64,000 bases of DNA, taken from positions 372,001 to 436,000 of the forward strand of contig NZ_CP049158.1 in NCBI RefSeq assembly GCF_011493005.1, in the 5' to 3' direction. A model generated the notes under the pieces. The model searched no databases. It saw nothing but the letters and a program-made list of their open reading frames with translations, and was not told where the DNA came from. This document shows positions 35,978-46,626 of this stretch, piece by piece. The first letter of the stretch is position 1, and each line of letters opens with the position of its first letter. The DNA comes from Caballeronia sp. SBC1 (lineage in GTDB: Bacteria > Pseudomonadota > Gammaproteobacteria > Burkholderiales > Burkholderiaceae). The position numbers were made by a program, and so were the translations under genes.

Positions 35978-36367
35978 ATGCCCATCGAACTCATCAACGC
36001 GCCAAGTCTTCCGATTCCCGCAGGCCACTACAGCCACGCCACCCGCGTAGGTAATCTCGTTTGCGTGTCGGGCCAGTTGCCGATGCGTCCCGACGGCACA
36101 CATACGGGGGACTTGCCGTTCGAACAACAGGCCCAGCAGGCGCTGGACAATGTCAGCACGGTGCTGGCGGCGGCCGGCGCGGGCTTGAAGGATGTGATCG
36201 AAGTGACGGTCTACCTGGTTGGCGTGGAGCACTGGAAAACCTTCAACGAGATCTACGCACGCCATTTCGGCGACTGGAAACCCGCGCGGGCGGTCGTTCC
36301 CGTGGGCGCGCTGCATTATGGTTATCTGCTGGAAATCGCAGCGCGTGCCTGGGTGGAACCGGCTTGA
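35978..36367 (+). CDS. RidA-family protein
   Basis: A 129-residue protein of the RidA/YjgF/UK114 family, a trimeric enamine/imine deaminase that removes reactive 2-aminoacrylate. Family features are GHYSHATRVGNLVCVSGQLP near the N-terminus, the alternating AQQALDNVSTVLAAAGAGLKDVIEVTVYL segment, and PARAVVPVGALHYGYLLEIAARA at the end; the exact arginine of the active site (in PxR) is replaced by the PARAVV context, so activity is likely but unproven. ATG 35978 was chosen; the 60-base longer frame is not of this family. The start has a weak binding site. Confidence 0.92.
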   Translation: MPIELINAPSLPIPAGHYSHATRVGNLVCVSGQLPMRPDGTHTGDLPFEQQAQQALDNVSTVLAAAGAGLKDVIEVTVYLVGVEHWKTFNEIYARHFGDWKPARAVVPVGALHYGYLLEIAARAWVEPA

Positions 36368-36402
36368 GTTGGTTTTGAGTTATTGGTGAGTGAAGGATCG
36401 GG

Positions 36403-36428
36403 CCGAACGCACAGGCGTTCGGTTCCCG
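36403..36428 (+). terminator. Possible weak terminator after the RidA gene
   Basis: CCGAACGC / GCGTTCGG form a perfect 8-bp stem with an ACAG tetraloop, but the following TTCCCGTT is only a weak T-run. Confidence 0.45.
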
Positions 36429-36486
36429 TTGGCGTAAAGCGGCAGCGCTTTTATCATGGCGGGGTCGCGTCCTCACAGGTGACGTC

Positions 36487-37941
36487 ATGATCCAACTCGT
36501 GCTGTTTCTGCTGGGCGTGGACTACCTGCGCCGCCGTTGGCTTACGCTGGCCGTGGCGGGCGGCATCTGGCTGGTGATCGGGGTGTTGGTGTTTATCGAT
36601 GCCCTCGACGGCGTCCTGTATTTTCCCATCCACGTCTTCGCCTGGCTGCTTCTGGTCGAGGGTCTTGCGACCCTCGCTGTTGCCCGTATGGGTGTGGGCG
36701 GCCAGCGCACGCTACGTTACGTGAAAGGTGGCGCGTTCACGCTCGCCGCGCTGCTGATCATGGCGGGCAATCATCACGGCAACTTCGTTCTGTCGATGAT
36801 CTTCGGCACCCTTTTTCTCGCCGATGGTTTGCTGCAGAGCGTGTCGGCTGTCTTGGTGCGTTATAGCCGATGGAGGATCGTGCTGGCGTTGGCTATTGTC
36901 GAAATCCTGCTCGCTGTCTTTTTCTTCGAACCGTATCCGACCCACTATGTTGGCACGGCGCCTTACGCGATCGGACTCGGACTCGCGTTCGGGGGCTGGA
37001 ACATGCTGTGGATCGCCTTTCGCGTACGCCGCATGGAAAGCCTGCCGCCGGAAAACGAGAAAGCGCTGGCGCTCTCCGATGACGTGATTGCCGATCCCAC
37101 TCTCGCTGAAAAATCCGCTACGGCAAAGGCCGCTGCGGGAGCGGCGGCGACCGAGGCCGACGGCCCGTTCGAATGGGACGGGCCTCCCGCAGCCGATGAA
37201 AAAGCGCTCACCGTGCATGTGTGGACGCCGGTTGGGTCCGCGCGGGCGCAGGCCAACCGGCGGTTGATCGTGGACCGCTACATTGCCGCCGTCGATGCGA
37301 ATGGCGTCATCTCGACGGGCCACGCGGCGCTTGAGTCACCCGAGGGCATTTACATCAGCCTGTATCCGGGCGTGGAAATTGACCGTTCGCCGGACGAGTT
37401 CGGACGCATCTTGCGCGCGACCCGTGAGAACAACGTGCCGGGAACATTTCAGCCGGATTACGCAACGGAATCGAAGGCATGGTGCGAATCTACAATCCGC
37501 GTGCGTATTCGCAATTACCGGCCGGATCGGTTGAAGGCGTTCTGGGAGAAATATCGGCAGGATCAGACGTATAACCTGACCTACCGGAATTGTTCCAGCA
37601 CGGTCTCCAAGGCGCTGGAAGCGGCGCTTGAAGGATCGGTGGGCACCTTTCATGGCCGCGATACGGGTTGGCGCGCGTTTCTGCGCCTGATCGTCACGCC
37701 GGAGCTGTGGGTCGCCGCGCAGATCCGCAAGCGCGCCGCCACCATGGCCTGGACCCCGGGCCTGACGCTCGACTACGCCCGGGCGTTGAGCATGCTGGCT
37801 GATCCCCGGCCATTTGGCTATCTCAAGATGGCGCGGCTCGCGGTGCGCAAGATGCTGCGCTCGCGGCGCGAATGGCGACAGGAAGCGTCCGATGCCGCCG
37901 ATGCCCGCGCAGGCCAGATGGACGGTTCGCGCGTTTCATAA
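36487..37941 (+). CDS. HdeD-like membrane protein fused to a papain-like (permuted NlpC/P60-type) domain
   Basis: A 484-residue fusion. Residues about 1-190 form six membrane helices of the DUF308/HdeD type, a fold linked to acid resistance in E. coli. After a linker of about 50 residues rich in A, E and K, a soluble domain follows in which H279 (STGHAALESPEGIYISLYPG) comes before C369 (YRNCSSTVSKALEAAL). A His-then-Cys order, with the His on a strand and the Cys at a helix start, is that of circularly permuted papain-like enzymes (LRAT/YiiX-like), so a cysteine hydrolase or acyltransferase is plausible. This is inferred; homologues are usually labelled only HdeD. Likely membrane-bound with the catalytic part on one side. 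Confidence 0.8.
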   Translation: MIQLVLFLLGVDYLRRRWLTLAVAGGIWLVIGVLVFIDALDGVLYFPIHVFAWLLLVEGLATLAVARMGVGGQRTLRYVKGGAFTLAALLIMAGNHHGNFVLSMIFGTLFLADGLLQSVSAVLVRYSRWRIVLALAIVEILLAVFFFEPYPTHYVGTAPYAIGLGLAFGGWNMLWIAFRVRRMESLPPENEKALALSDDVIADPTLAEKSATAKAAAGAAATEADGPFEWDGPPAADEKALTVHVWTPVGSARAQANRRLIVDRYIAAVDANGVISTGHAALESPEGIYISLYPGVEIDRSPDEFGRILRATRENNVPGTFQPDYATESKAWCESTIRVRIRNYRPDRLKAFWEKYRQDQTYNLTYRNCSSTVSKALEAALEGSVGTFHGRDTGWRAFLRLIVTPELWVAAQIRKRAATMAWTPGLTLDYARALSMLADPRPFGYLKMARLAVRKMLRSRREWRQEASDAADARAGQMDGSRVS

Positions 37942-38101
37942 TTACTGTGCGCCGTGATGGAGTGGCTTCTCTATGCGCCGCCGTCATTCGTTGGACGCGG
38001 CGCCGTTCGCGAGACGTTATTGAAGGCTGATGCCTTACCAACTCACATTGACCAATCAAGTTTTCGCGGCTCGGGGCATCTGCAACTCCAGCGTGCGTGG
38101 C

Positions 38102-39796
38102 TCAGGCGAGATCGAGCGTAGCCGTCATGTCCCCTAGCGACGCTTCGCCGTGTGCCGCGAATGCCCGGTCCCGCGCCACAACGCCGTCGAGTGGCACCAG
38201 GTCGTGGACGCGCGTGATGAAGCGCAGTATGGAGTTTGTGTCGTAGACCGTGTGGTCGACGACCCCCTTCTTCGCGAACGGCGCGATCACCAGGGCCGGA
38301 ACGCGCGACCCCGGTCCCCATCGATCCCCTTTCGGCGGCGGCACGTGATCCCACCAGCCGCCGTTCTCGTCGTGCGTGATGATGACGACCGTGCTTTCCC
38401 ATTGCGGTCCGCGCTGGATTCGACCAACTATGTTGGCGAGATGCCGGTCACCCGATTCAACATCGGCGTAACCCGCATGCATGTTCAGATTGCCTTGCGG
38501 CTTGTAGAACGTCACAGCAGGCAGTCGCCCCGCGTCAATATCCGCGATCAGTTTGTTGGTCGACGGATCGTCGCCCAGACCGGCGTCGCGCAAGTGTCGC
38601 GTGCGCGCCTGCGTGCCCGGCGCGAAGCTGCGGAAATAATTAAACGGTTGGTGGTGATACTGGAAATCGGGAACCATGCCGGTGTCGCGATGCGTGAGCG
38701 CATAGTCCCAGCCGCCGCTATACCACGCCCAGTCCACGCCTTTATCCGATAACCGGTCACCGATGGTGGCGTAAGTCTGCGGCGGCATCACGCGATAATT
38801 CGACGGGTCTGCCAGCGTCGGATCGCCGCCTTCCGCCGGGCGGACGTTGCTAGGCTGATAGGGCGGCGCCATTGTGTTGACCGCGTAGCCGTCCGCTGTG
38901 AGTGCGCCGTCATTGACAAAGGACGGGGGGCCGTCGAGTGCCGATGCCGGTGAATCGGCCGCGAGTTTCAGGCGCGTGCCCAGCGGATCGTCACCGTCCA
39001 GGACTGACAGGAGCTTTTTCGCCGGGCTGTTGTGCGCATCCGGATAAAACGGGGTCTGTGCTGAAATCAGGAAGATGTGATTGAGCCAGGAACCGCCGAA
39101 TGCGGCCATGAAGAAGTTGTCGCACAGCACGTTTTGCCGGGCGATGTTCCAGAGCTTCAGCGAATCAGCCGAGTTGCGGTAATGCCCCATGACCAGGCCG
39201 CCGGAATCACCCCATGCGGCGAACTGGTCGTTGCGCCCCGCGTTGATCTGCATCTGGTTCTGATAGAAACGGTGCACGAGGTCGCGCGTGATGACGCCGT
39301 TCGGCAGCGGTTGCCCCTGTGCGTCAACAAGATGGAACGGCCCGTTCGGCACGCCGTCGATCTGTTTTTCCGAAATCATGTAGCGCTTGCCGTCCACTTC
39401 CTGCGCTTGCGGCACGAGGCCGCCCCAGATTTTCGGCAGGACAGGCATGGGCGTGCGCCCGTCGCGGTCCAGCTGGACGTAGCGCGACGCAGGCACGCCT
39501 TCCAGCGGATATTGCACGCCAGGATAGTTAGCCCAGAGATTGCTGAAGCTGCGATTTTCCGCGTAGATCACAACAATGTGACGGACCTGCGCCTGCAGCG
39601 TTTTGTCGAGCGCGATGTCAGCAGCCGTCTTGGGCGTAGCGGGGCGCGAATCGAAGAGATTACAGCCGCTCAGGGACAATCCGGTGAGGCCAGCCAGGCC
39701 AACCCCAGCCACAAGCAGGCGACGGCGCACGGGATCGTGGGGCAGGTCGGACGCGGGTTGTAGTTGTTCGTCGCGGGGATCGTCAGTGTGGCTCAT
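38102..39796 (-). CDS. AcpA-type phosphoesterase / acid phosphatase, Tat lipoprotein
   Basis: A 564-residue enzyme of the phosphoesterase (PLC-like, AcpA) family. The N-terminus carries a twin-arginine signal (VRRRLLVAGVG...) with a lipobox LSGC (cysteine near residue 45), so it is a Tat-exported lipoprotein. Family motifs are HIVVIYAENRSFSNLWANYPG (metal-binding E/N), THDENGGWWDHVPPP and PALVIAPFAKKGVVDHTVYDTNSILRFI. Members cleave phosphomonoesters or phosphodiesters, as in Francisella AcpA. RBS AGGAG precedes ATG. It lies alone between two long non-coding stretches. Confidence 0.92.
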   Translation of the reverse strand: MSHTDDPRDEQLQPASDLPHDPVRRRLLVAGVGLAGLTGLSLSGCNLFDSRPATPKTAADIALDKTLQAQVRHIVVIYAENRSFSNLWANYPGVQYPLEGVPASRYVQLDRDGRTPMPVLPKIWGGLVPQAQEVDGKRYMISEKQIDGVPNGPFHLVDAQGQPLPNGVITRDLVHRFYQNQMQINAGRNDQFAAWGDSGGLVMGHYRNSADSLKLWNIARQNVLCDNFFMAAFGGSWLNHIFLISAQTPFYPDAHNSPAKKLLSVLDGDDPLGTRLKLAADSPASALDGPPSFVNDGALTADGYAVNTMAPPYQPSNVRPAEGGDPTLADPSNYRVMPPQTYATIGDRLSDKGVDWAWYSGGWDYALTHRDTGMVPDFQYHHQPFNYFRSFAPGTQARTRHLRDAGLGDDPSTNKLIADIDAGRLPAVTFYKPQGNLNMHAGYADVESGDRHLANIVGRIQRGPQWESTVVIITHDENGGWWDHVPPPKGDRWGPGSRVPALVIAPFAKKGVVDHTVYDTNSILRFITRVHDLVPLDGVVARDRAFAAHGEASLGDMTATLDLA

Positions 39797-40160
39797 CGCA
39801 GCTCCTGAATGTCTGTGTCTGGCGGCTCATCAATGTGCATATTGATGTATCTAAATAAAGAGGTAGCTAAATAATGTGACTCGACAATGTGACTCAATCT
39901 TGCGGCTGCCTATTTTGAATCAAACCCGCGAGTCAAAGCGATGCACGAGCACGAGACGCGACCTCGCCACCTATGGCGAAAAGCGGCTGTGCGTTGCTTC
40001 GTCCTCTTTCGTCTACCTGAATCTTGCCCGCAAACGCGTGGTTCCCGATAGCTGACCGAACGGCCTATGCGCCCAGAAAACAGCTCGGCCCGAGGGGCGT
40101 ATGCCGTTCGGTCGACTGGAAAGCGTCACGCTGGGCGACTAATATCGAACTGCCCGAGAA
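39797..40160. other. Intergenic region with a strong stem-loop
   Basis: About 360 bases between the minus-strand AcpA gene (start) and the TauE gene (stop). It contains the long hairpin 40054-40113 described separately and must hold the AcpA promoter. No gene is supported. Confidence 0.5.
40054..40113. repeat. Long inverted repeat / structured element
   Basis: GACCGAACGGC (40054-40064) pairs perfectly with GCCGTTCGGTC (40103-40113); inside, TATGC pairs with GCGTA (with one wobble) and CTCG with CGAG forms an inner hairpin. Together this is a nested stem of about 60 bases without a following T-run. Confidence 0.7.
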
Positions 40161-40979
40161 TCAACTGAGCACCAGTTTCACGCCGACAATCACCAGCGTG
40201 GCGGCCAGCACGTTGCGCAGCAGCACCTCCGGCGCCCGGGAGGAAAGCATGCTGCCCAGCACGATCCCTGGTAACGAACCCACGAGCAGGGACAGTAGCA
40301 GGCCCAGGTCGACGGAACCGAGCAGCCAGTGGCCGGTCCCCGCAATCAGCGTGAGCGGAACCGCGTGCGCAATATCCGACCCGACTATCCGCGCGGTCGG
40401 CAAGCGCGGGTAGAGCAGCAACAGAACGGTCACGCCAATGGCGCCCGCGCCGACCGAGGTGATCGACACCAGCACGCCCAGGATTGCGCCGGTGAGCACG
40501 GTCCAGGCCACTCGGCGGGTTTCACGGCTCGCAGCCGGTGGTTTTCCTTTTGCCTCACGGGCCATCCCGGTCTTGTAGGCCAGGCGCGCGAGCTGCGGAC
40601 GGAATACGAGCGAGACAGCGGTAACCAGCAGCGCGGAGCCCAGCACGAGCTGGATCACCCGGGCGGCGGCGGGTGTATTCAACCCGTACCGGTGGAGCAG
40701 GACCAGGGTGATCGCCGCCGCAGGGATGCTTCCCGCCGCCAGCCGGCCGGTGATGCGCCAGTCCACGGACCCCTTGATGCCGTGGACCAGCGTGCCGGTT
40801 GCCTTGGTCGCAGCTGCGTAGAGCAGGTCCGTGCCGACCGCGGTGGCCGGGTGGATGCCAAACAGGAGCACGAGCAGCGGCGTCATCAGGGAGCCGCCGC
40901 CTACGCCGGTCAGGCCAACGAGGAAGCCGACGCCGAGGCCGGATGCTGAATACAGTAAGTCGATGTGCGGAAAAGACAT
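40161..40979 (-). CDS. Sulfite exporter TauE/SafE-family membrane protein
   Basis: A 272-residue membrane protein with about eight helices and the TauE/SafE repeats: the N-terminal GVGFLVGLTGVGGGSLMTPLLVLLFGIHPATAVGTDLLYAAATK is the family core and a similar GAILGVLVSITSVGAGAIGVTVLLLLYP repeat lies in the second half. Members export or import sulfite, sulfoacetate or related anions. ATG at 40977-40979 was chosen; the longer frame from 41078 adds 33 residues with no hydrophobic character. Substrate unknown. Confidence 0.92.
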   Translation of the reverse strand: MSFPHIDLLYSASGLGVGFLVGLTGVGGGSLMTPLLVLLFGIHPATAVGTDLLYAAATKATGTLVHGIKGSVDWRITGRLAAGSIPAAAITLVLLHRYGLNTPAAARVIQLVLGSALLVTAVSLVFRPQLARLAYKTGMAREAKGKPPAASRETRRVAWTVLTGAILGVLVSITSVGAGAIGVTVLLLLYPRLPTARIVGSDIAHAVPLTLIAGTGHWLLGSVDLGLLLSLLVGSLPGIVLGSMLSSRAPEVLLRNVLAATLVIVGVKLVLS

Positions 40980-41145
40980 GCGGCGAGGAGAACCGGTTGG
41001 ATGAGCGTCGGTCGAAAAACGGTCGATGATAGCGGGTCCGCGGTGCGCTTGCTTCCTGTGCGCAAATCCGGTCCGCAAAATTTGATTCGCAGGCGCTGGC
41101 CGTACAATCGGCCGGGTGTCCAGGCAACTCTTTCAGGAAGGTGTA

Positions 41146-43494
41146 ATGGAAACGAAGGAACAACAGCAAGCAAAGCAGGCGCTCAGCGACCGACAGGCCA
41201 GTGATATCGCTCGCGAAGCTGCCCATGGCCCCGCTCATGACGACATGCCCGATCCAATCCGCAGTACGGCCGGCGTTCGCGAGGTTCCTCCGTCGACGCC
41301 CGTTGCAAACACGGACGGCGCATTTATCGCAACTGAACATACGAACTACGCGAACGAGCGTCAATTCGTGCTCAAGGCCGGCAATACCTTCGTGGTCAAC
41401 GACGCGAATGGCGATATCCGCGGCAATGACGACGGTCTTTTCGTGAACGACACACGCGTGCTGTCACAGTTGCGCCTGACCTTCGGCGGACGCTCGCCGT
41501 CGCTCCTGTCCGGCAGCGTGTCGAGCGACAACGCCGTGTTTACCGCGCATCTGACCAACCGGCCGCTGCCGCTCATCGGCGGGGCGACCACACCCGAGGG
41601 CGTGATCCACGTCGAGCGCCGCCGGGTGTTGTCGCGGCACGTGCTGCACGAAGCCATTGTGTTGACCAACTACGGCACGGAACCGGCCACCGTGCCGCTT
41701 TCGATCAACTTCGCCGCCGACTTCCACGACATGTTCGAAGTGCGTGGGTCCACCCGTCCGAAACGCGGAGAAATGCGCGAGCCGTGCATTGAAGATGGCG
41801 AAGTCGTGTTGCGCTATACGGGCCTGGACGAAGTCGAGCGGACCGCGCGCATCCAGTTTTCGCCTGCGCCGCATTCGCTCTCGGTCAATCGCGCGGATTA
41901 CGTACTGCTGATCCAGTCGGAAACGGCCATGTCGATCTACTTGTCGATCACGGCGGTCACACATGCGTTGAGCGATGCCAGTGCGGAGAGCAAGAAGATC
42001 GCCGAGGAAGGCGCCGAATGTGCGCCGGAATCGGGGCGGCCGGCGATTCGCGAGGCACTTGTCGATGCCCATCGACGCATGCGCGATCGGCGGCGTTCAG
42101 TGGCGCGTGTGCGCTCGAGCAACCCGTTGTTCAGCGAATGGATCGATCGTTCGCTCGCCGATCTCGGTTTGCTGACGACTGATCTCGAAACGGGACCGTA
42201 TCCGTACGCGGGTATTCCGTGGTTTTCCACGGCTTTCGGGCGCGACGCCATCATTACTTCGCTGCAAATGTTGTGGATCGATCCGTCGCTTGCCCGCGGC
42301 GTGCTGCGTTTTCTCGCGGCGCATCAGGCGCGCGAGGACTCTGCATTTCGCGATGCGGAAGTGGGCAAGATCATGCACGAGACCCGCAATAGCGAAATGG
42401 CTGCGACGGGCGAAGTGCCGTTTGCGATGTACTACGGCGGGGTCGACAGCACACCGCTGTTCGTTGCGCTGGCGGGTGCATACGCTGAACGAACAGGCGA
42501 CATGGGGCTGATCGACGAATTGTGGCCCGCGCTGCAACTGGCCTCGCAATGGATCGCGGGTCATTGCGACAAGAACGAATTCGGCTTGCTGAGCTACCAG
42601 CGCGCAACGGAAGCGGGCCTTGCCAACCAGGGCTGGAAAGACAGCGGCGACTCCGTGTTTCATGCCGACGGTAGTTTCCCGATCGGACCGATCTCGCTGG
42701 TCGAAGTCCAGGCTTATGCATCCACCGCGTTTGCCACCATGGCCCGCTTCTCAAGGCAACGCAACGCGCCCGAGCAGGCGCTGGCTTACGAGCAGCGCGC
42801 GCAAAACATCCGCGAACGCGTGGAGACAATGTTCTGGATGCCCGAGTCGGAGTTCTACGGCATTGCGCTCGATGGAAAGGGCGAGCTGTGCAAGGTGTTG
42901 GCTTCGAATGCGGGGCACTTGCTCGCTTTTGACCTCGTCGAGCGCAGCCGCGGTGAAGCAGTCGCGCGCCAGCTTGAGTCGACCTTGTTCAACACTGGCT
43001 GGGGCGTCCGCACGCTGGCAGCAGGTCAGCCGCGTTTCAATCCTATGTCGTACCACAACGGCTCCGTGTGGCCGCACGACAGCGCCATGTGCGCTCGCGG
43101 ACTCGCGCGCTACGGTGACCGCGGCGGTGCAGTGCGTTTGTTGCAGGCATTGTTCGAAGCGGCCGTCACGTTCGATATGCGCCTTCCCGAGCTATTCTGC
43201 GGCTTCACCCGGCAACGTGGCGAGCGGCCGATCGGCTACCCGGTCGCGTGCTTGCCGCAAGCCTGGGCGGCTGGATCGCCGTTCATGATCCTCGAGGCCT
43301 GTCTCGGAGTGACGATCGACGCCGAGCACCAGGAAGTGCGTATCGACCGGCCGCAGTTGCCGGACGGTATCGACTGGCTCGAGATCGGTGACCTGCGGGT
43401 TGGGGACAAGACCGTGTCAATAACCTTTCGGCGCGTGGGCGGGCAGGTCGTGCCGTCGATCGAAGGCGATATACGAGTGGTGGCAGTGCTTTAA
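41146..43494 (+). CDS. Glycogen-debranching-type enzyme (amylo-alpha-1,6-glucosidase family)
   Basis: A 782-residue protein. After a charged N-terminal tail of about 65 residues comes a GDE N-terminal domain (about 70-300; LKAGNTFVVNDANGDIRGNDDGLFVNDTRVLSQLRL) and then an (alpha/alpha)6 toroid (about 330-760) with IPWFSTAFGRDAIITSLQMLW, the stretch that carries the catalytic acids in this glucosidase family, and later SYHNGSVWPHDSAMCARGLARYG. It removes alpha-1,6-linked glucose residues from glycogen-like polymers or acts on a related oligosaccharide. No other glycogen gene is adjacent. ATG 41146 has AGGAAGG at 41135. Confidence 0.93.
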   Translation: METKEQQQAKQALSDRQASDIAREAAHGPAHDDMPDPIRSTAGVREVPPSTPVANTDGAFIATEHTNYANERQFVLKAGNTFVVNDANGDIRGNDDGLFVNDTRVLSQLRLTFGGRSPSLLSGSVSSDNAVFTAHLTNRPLPLIGGATTPEGVIHVERRRVLSRHVLHEAIVLTNYGTEPATVPLSINFAADFHDMFEVRGSTRPKRGEMREPCIEDGEVVLRYTGLDEVERTARIQFSPAPHSLSVNRADYVLLIQSETAMSIYLSITAVTHALSDASAESKKIAEEGAECAPESGRPAIREALVDAHRRMRDRRRSVARVRSSNPLFSEWIDRSLADLGLLTTDLETGPYPYAGIPWFSTAFGRDAIITSLQMLWIDPSLARGVLRFLAAHQAREDSAFRDAEVGKIMHETRNSEMAATGEVPFAMYYGGVDSTPLFVALAGAYAERTGDMGLIDELWPALQLASQWIAGHCDKNEFGLLSYQRATEAGLANQGWKDSGDSVFHADGSFPIGPISLVEVQAYASTAFATMARFSRQRNAPEQALAYEQRAQNIRERVETMFWMPESEFYGIALDGKGELCKVLASNAGHLLAFDLVERSRGEAVARQLESTLFNTGWGVRTLAAGQPRFNPMSYHNGSVWPHDSAMCARGLARYGDRGGAVRLLQALFEAAVTFDMRLPELFCGFTRQRGERPIGYPVACLPQAWAAGSPFMILEACLGVTIDAEHQEVRIDRPQLPDGIDWLEIGDLRVGDKTVSITFRRVGGQVVPSIEGDIRVVAVL

Positions 43495-43568
43495 CCGCGC
43501 GGCGAACGCTGTAGCCATCGTTTGGCCGCTTGGCACTCCGCCACTCGGTTACGCCGCCGCCCACCCAC

Positions 43569-44927
<1,359 letters not shown>

Positions 44928-45044
44928 CTAATGCGGGAGGGTTGGGCTATCCGGCTTGGAGCGGACGCGCCGTGCGTGCGAAACTGGTGCTTTCGCGCCA
45001 GCAATCACAACATGCCGTTCACGCCGCTCAAGGTAACTACGCCC

Positions 45045-45563
45045 ATGCCCATGCCATTCACCCTCCGCCGTCTCACTGCCGCCGACGCCAGTGCTTATCG
45101 CGACATCAGGCTAGAAGGTCTCGCCCGGCACCCCGATGGTTTCGGGTCGGCGTGGGAAGACGAAGCCGAGCAATCGCTCGCGTGGTTCCAGCAACGGATC
45201 GAGAGTGCCGCCGTGTTCGGCGGTTTTTTAAGCGACAACAGCGAATTGGCGGGTGTGGCAGGATTGATGGTGCCGCAAGGCGCGAAACTGCGGCACAAGG
45301 GCGTGCTGATGGGCATGTACGTTTGCCCGGCTGCTCGCGGCACAGGAATGGCGCTGGCGCTTGTTCAAGCCGTCTTGAGCCACGCACGCACGGTCGTGGA
45401 AGAGGTTCAATTGACGGTTGCGCCGCATAACGAAGCGGCGCAACGACTGTATCGCTCGGCGGGATTCGTTGAGTACGCGCGTGAACCGCGTTCGCTAAAA
45501 ATTGACGGCAAGTATCAGGAGGCGGTACTCATGACCTTGCCGTTTCAACCTGTCGTTAGCTAA
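45045..45563 (+). CDS. GNAT-family N-acetyltransferase
   Basis: A 172-residue GNAT acetyltransferase. Segment FTLRRLTAADASAYRDIRLEGLARHPDGFGS is the N-terminal part; the acetyl-CoA loop is VLMGMYVCPAARGTGMALALVQAVLSHA (V/I-x-P-x-x-R-G-x-G-like), and NEAAQRLYRSAGFVEYA is the C-terminal motif. It resembles the YobR/Eis-like small acetyltransferases acting on unknown amines. Several in-frame ATG codons are possible; 45045 has AAGG 11 bases upstream and begins next to the family start, but 45012 or 45051 cannot be excluded. Confidence 0.85.
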   Translation: MPMPFTLRRLTAADASAYRDIRLEGLARHPDGFGSAWEDEAEQSLAWFQQRIESAAVFGGFLSDNSELAGVAGLMVPQGAKLRHKGVLMGMYVCPAARGTGMALALVQAVLSHARTVVEEVQLTVAPHNEAAQRLYRSAGFVEYAREPRSLKIDGKYQEAVLMTLPFQPVVS

Positions 45564-45579
45564 TCAACCAATCAAACTA

Positions 45580-46626
45580 CTAGCCGGCGCTCGATTCCCG
45601 CAGCTGGTTCAAGCGATATTCGCCCTGACGCGCGAACATCCAGCCCGGATATTCCTGGGCGAGTTGGCTGACTTCATCGAGTGCGGCGAGTTCGTCGTCA
45701 TTCAGCTTCACTTGCGTCGCTGCAATGTTGTCGTCGAGTTGCCCGATCCGCTTCGCCCCAATAATCACGCTCGTCACCACCTTCTGGTGCAGCAGCCACG
45801 CGAGTGCGATTTGCGCCACGGTCACGCCCTTGGCTTCGGCCATCTGAGTCATGGCGTCGATGCAGTCGAACGCGCGGTCCATGTCCACCGGCGGAAACGA
45901 GAAATTCGTGCGCCGGCCCGGTTCTGTCGTACTGCCGTCGCGCTTGTATTTGCCGCTCAGCAAACCGCCCGCAAGCGGACTCCAGACCATCAGGCCCAGG
46001 TTTTCGCTCTTGAGCATCGGCACGATTTCACGTTCCAGGTCGCGCCCGGCAATCGTGTAATACGCCTGCAGCGACTCGAAACGCGCGAGGCCGAGCCGCT
46101 CCGAAATGCCAAGCGCCTTGGCGATCTGCCACGCCGCCCAGTTCGATACACCGATGTACCGGACATGGCCGTGCTGCACGAGGTTGTCGAGTGCGCGCAG
46201 CGCTTCTTCGATTGGCGTGGCGGTATCGAAGCCATGTAGCTGATACAAATCGATGTGATCGAGTTGCAGGCGTTTCAAGCTCGCCTTCACACCGTCAATG
46301 ATGTGATACCGCGACGCACCGCGCGAATTGATGCCTTTCGTGCCGGTTTCGCCGTGGATCTTGCTGGCGACCACTACGTTTTCGCGCGGCACTTTCAGGT
46401 TCTTGAGCGCCTGGCCGGTCATGATCTCCGACGTGCCGTCGGCGTAGATGTCGGCGGTATCGATGAAGTTGATGCCCGCATCCAGCGCCCGGCCGACAAG
46501 CGTGTCCGCGTCCGCCTGTTGCAGGCCGCCAATATTGGTCCACATGCCACCTTCGCCGAACGTCATCGTACCGAGGCACAATTCTGAAACGAACAAGCCG
46601 GTATTGCCGAATTTTTTGTTGCGCAT
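45580..46626 (-). CDS. Aldo/keto reductase
   Basis: A 348-residue AKR-fold enzyme: RNKKFGNTGLFVSELCLGTMTFG at the start, FIDTADIYADGTSEIMTG with the catalytic aspartate and tyrosine, VVASKIHGETG with the lysine, and DHIDLYQLHGFD with the histidine; the NADPH-binding SVIIGAKRIGQLDDNIAA segment lies near the end. It reduces carbonyl compounds. ATG 46624-46626 with AAGGAA is preferred to the further upstream start. It is divergent from an AraC regulator that probably controls it. Confidence 0.94.
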   Translation of the reverse strand: MRNKKFGNTGLFVSELCLGTMTFGEGGMWTNIGGLQQADADTLVGRALDAGINFIDTADIYADGTSEIMTGQALKNLKVPRENVVVASKIHGETGTKGINSRGASRYHIIDGVKASLKRLQLDHIDLYQLHGFDTATPIEEALRALDNLVQHGHVRYIGVSNWAAWQIAKALGISERLGLARFESLQAYYTIAGRDLEREIVPMLKSENLGLMVWSPLAGGLLSGKYKRDGSTTEPGRRTNFSFPPVDMDRAFDCIDAMTQMAEAKGVTVAQIALAWLLHQKVVTSVIIGAKRIGQLDDNIAATQVKLNDDELAALDEVSQLAQEYPGWMFARQGEYRLNQLRESSAG

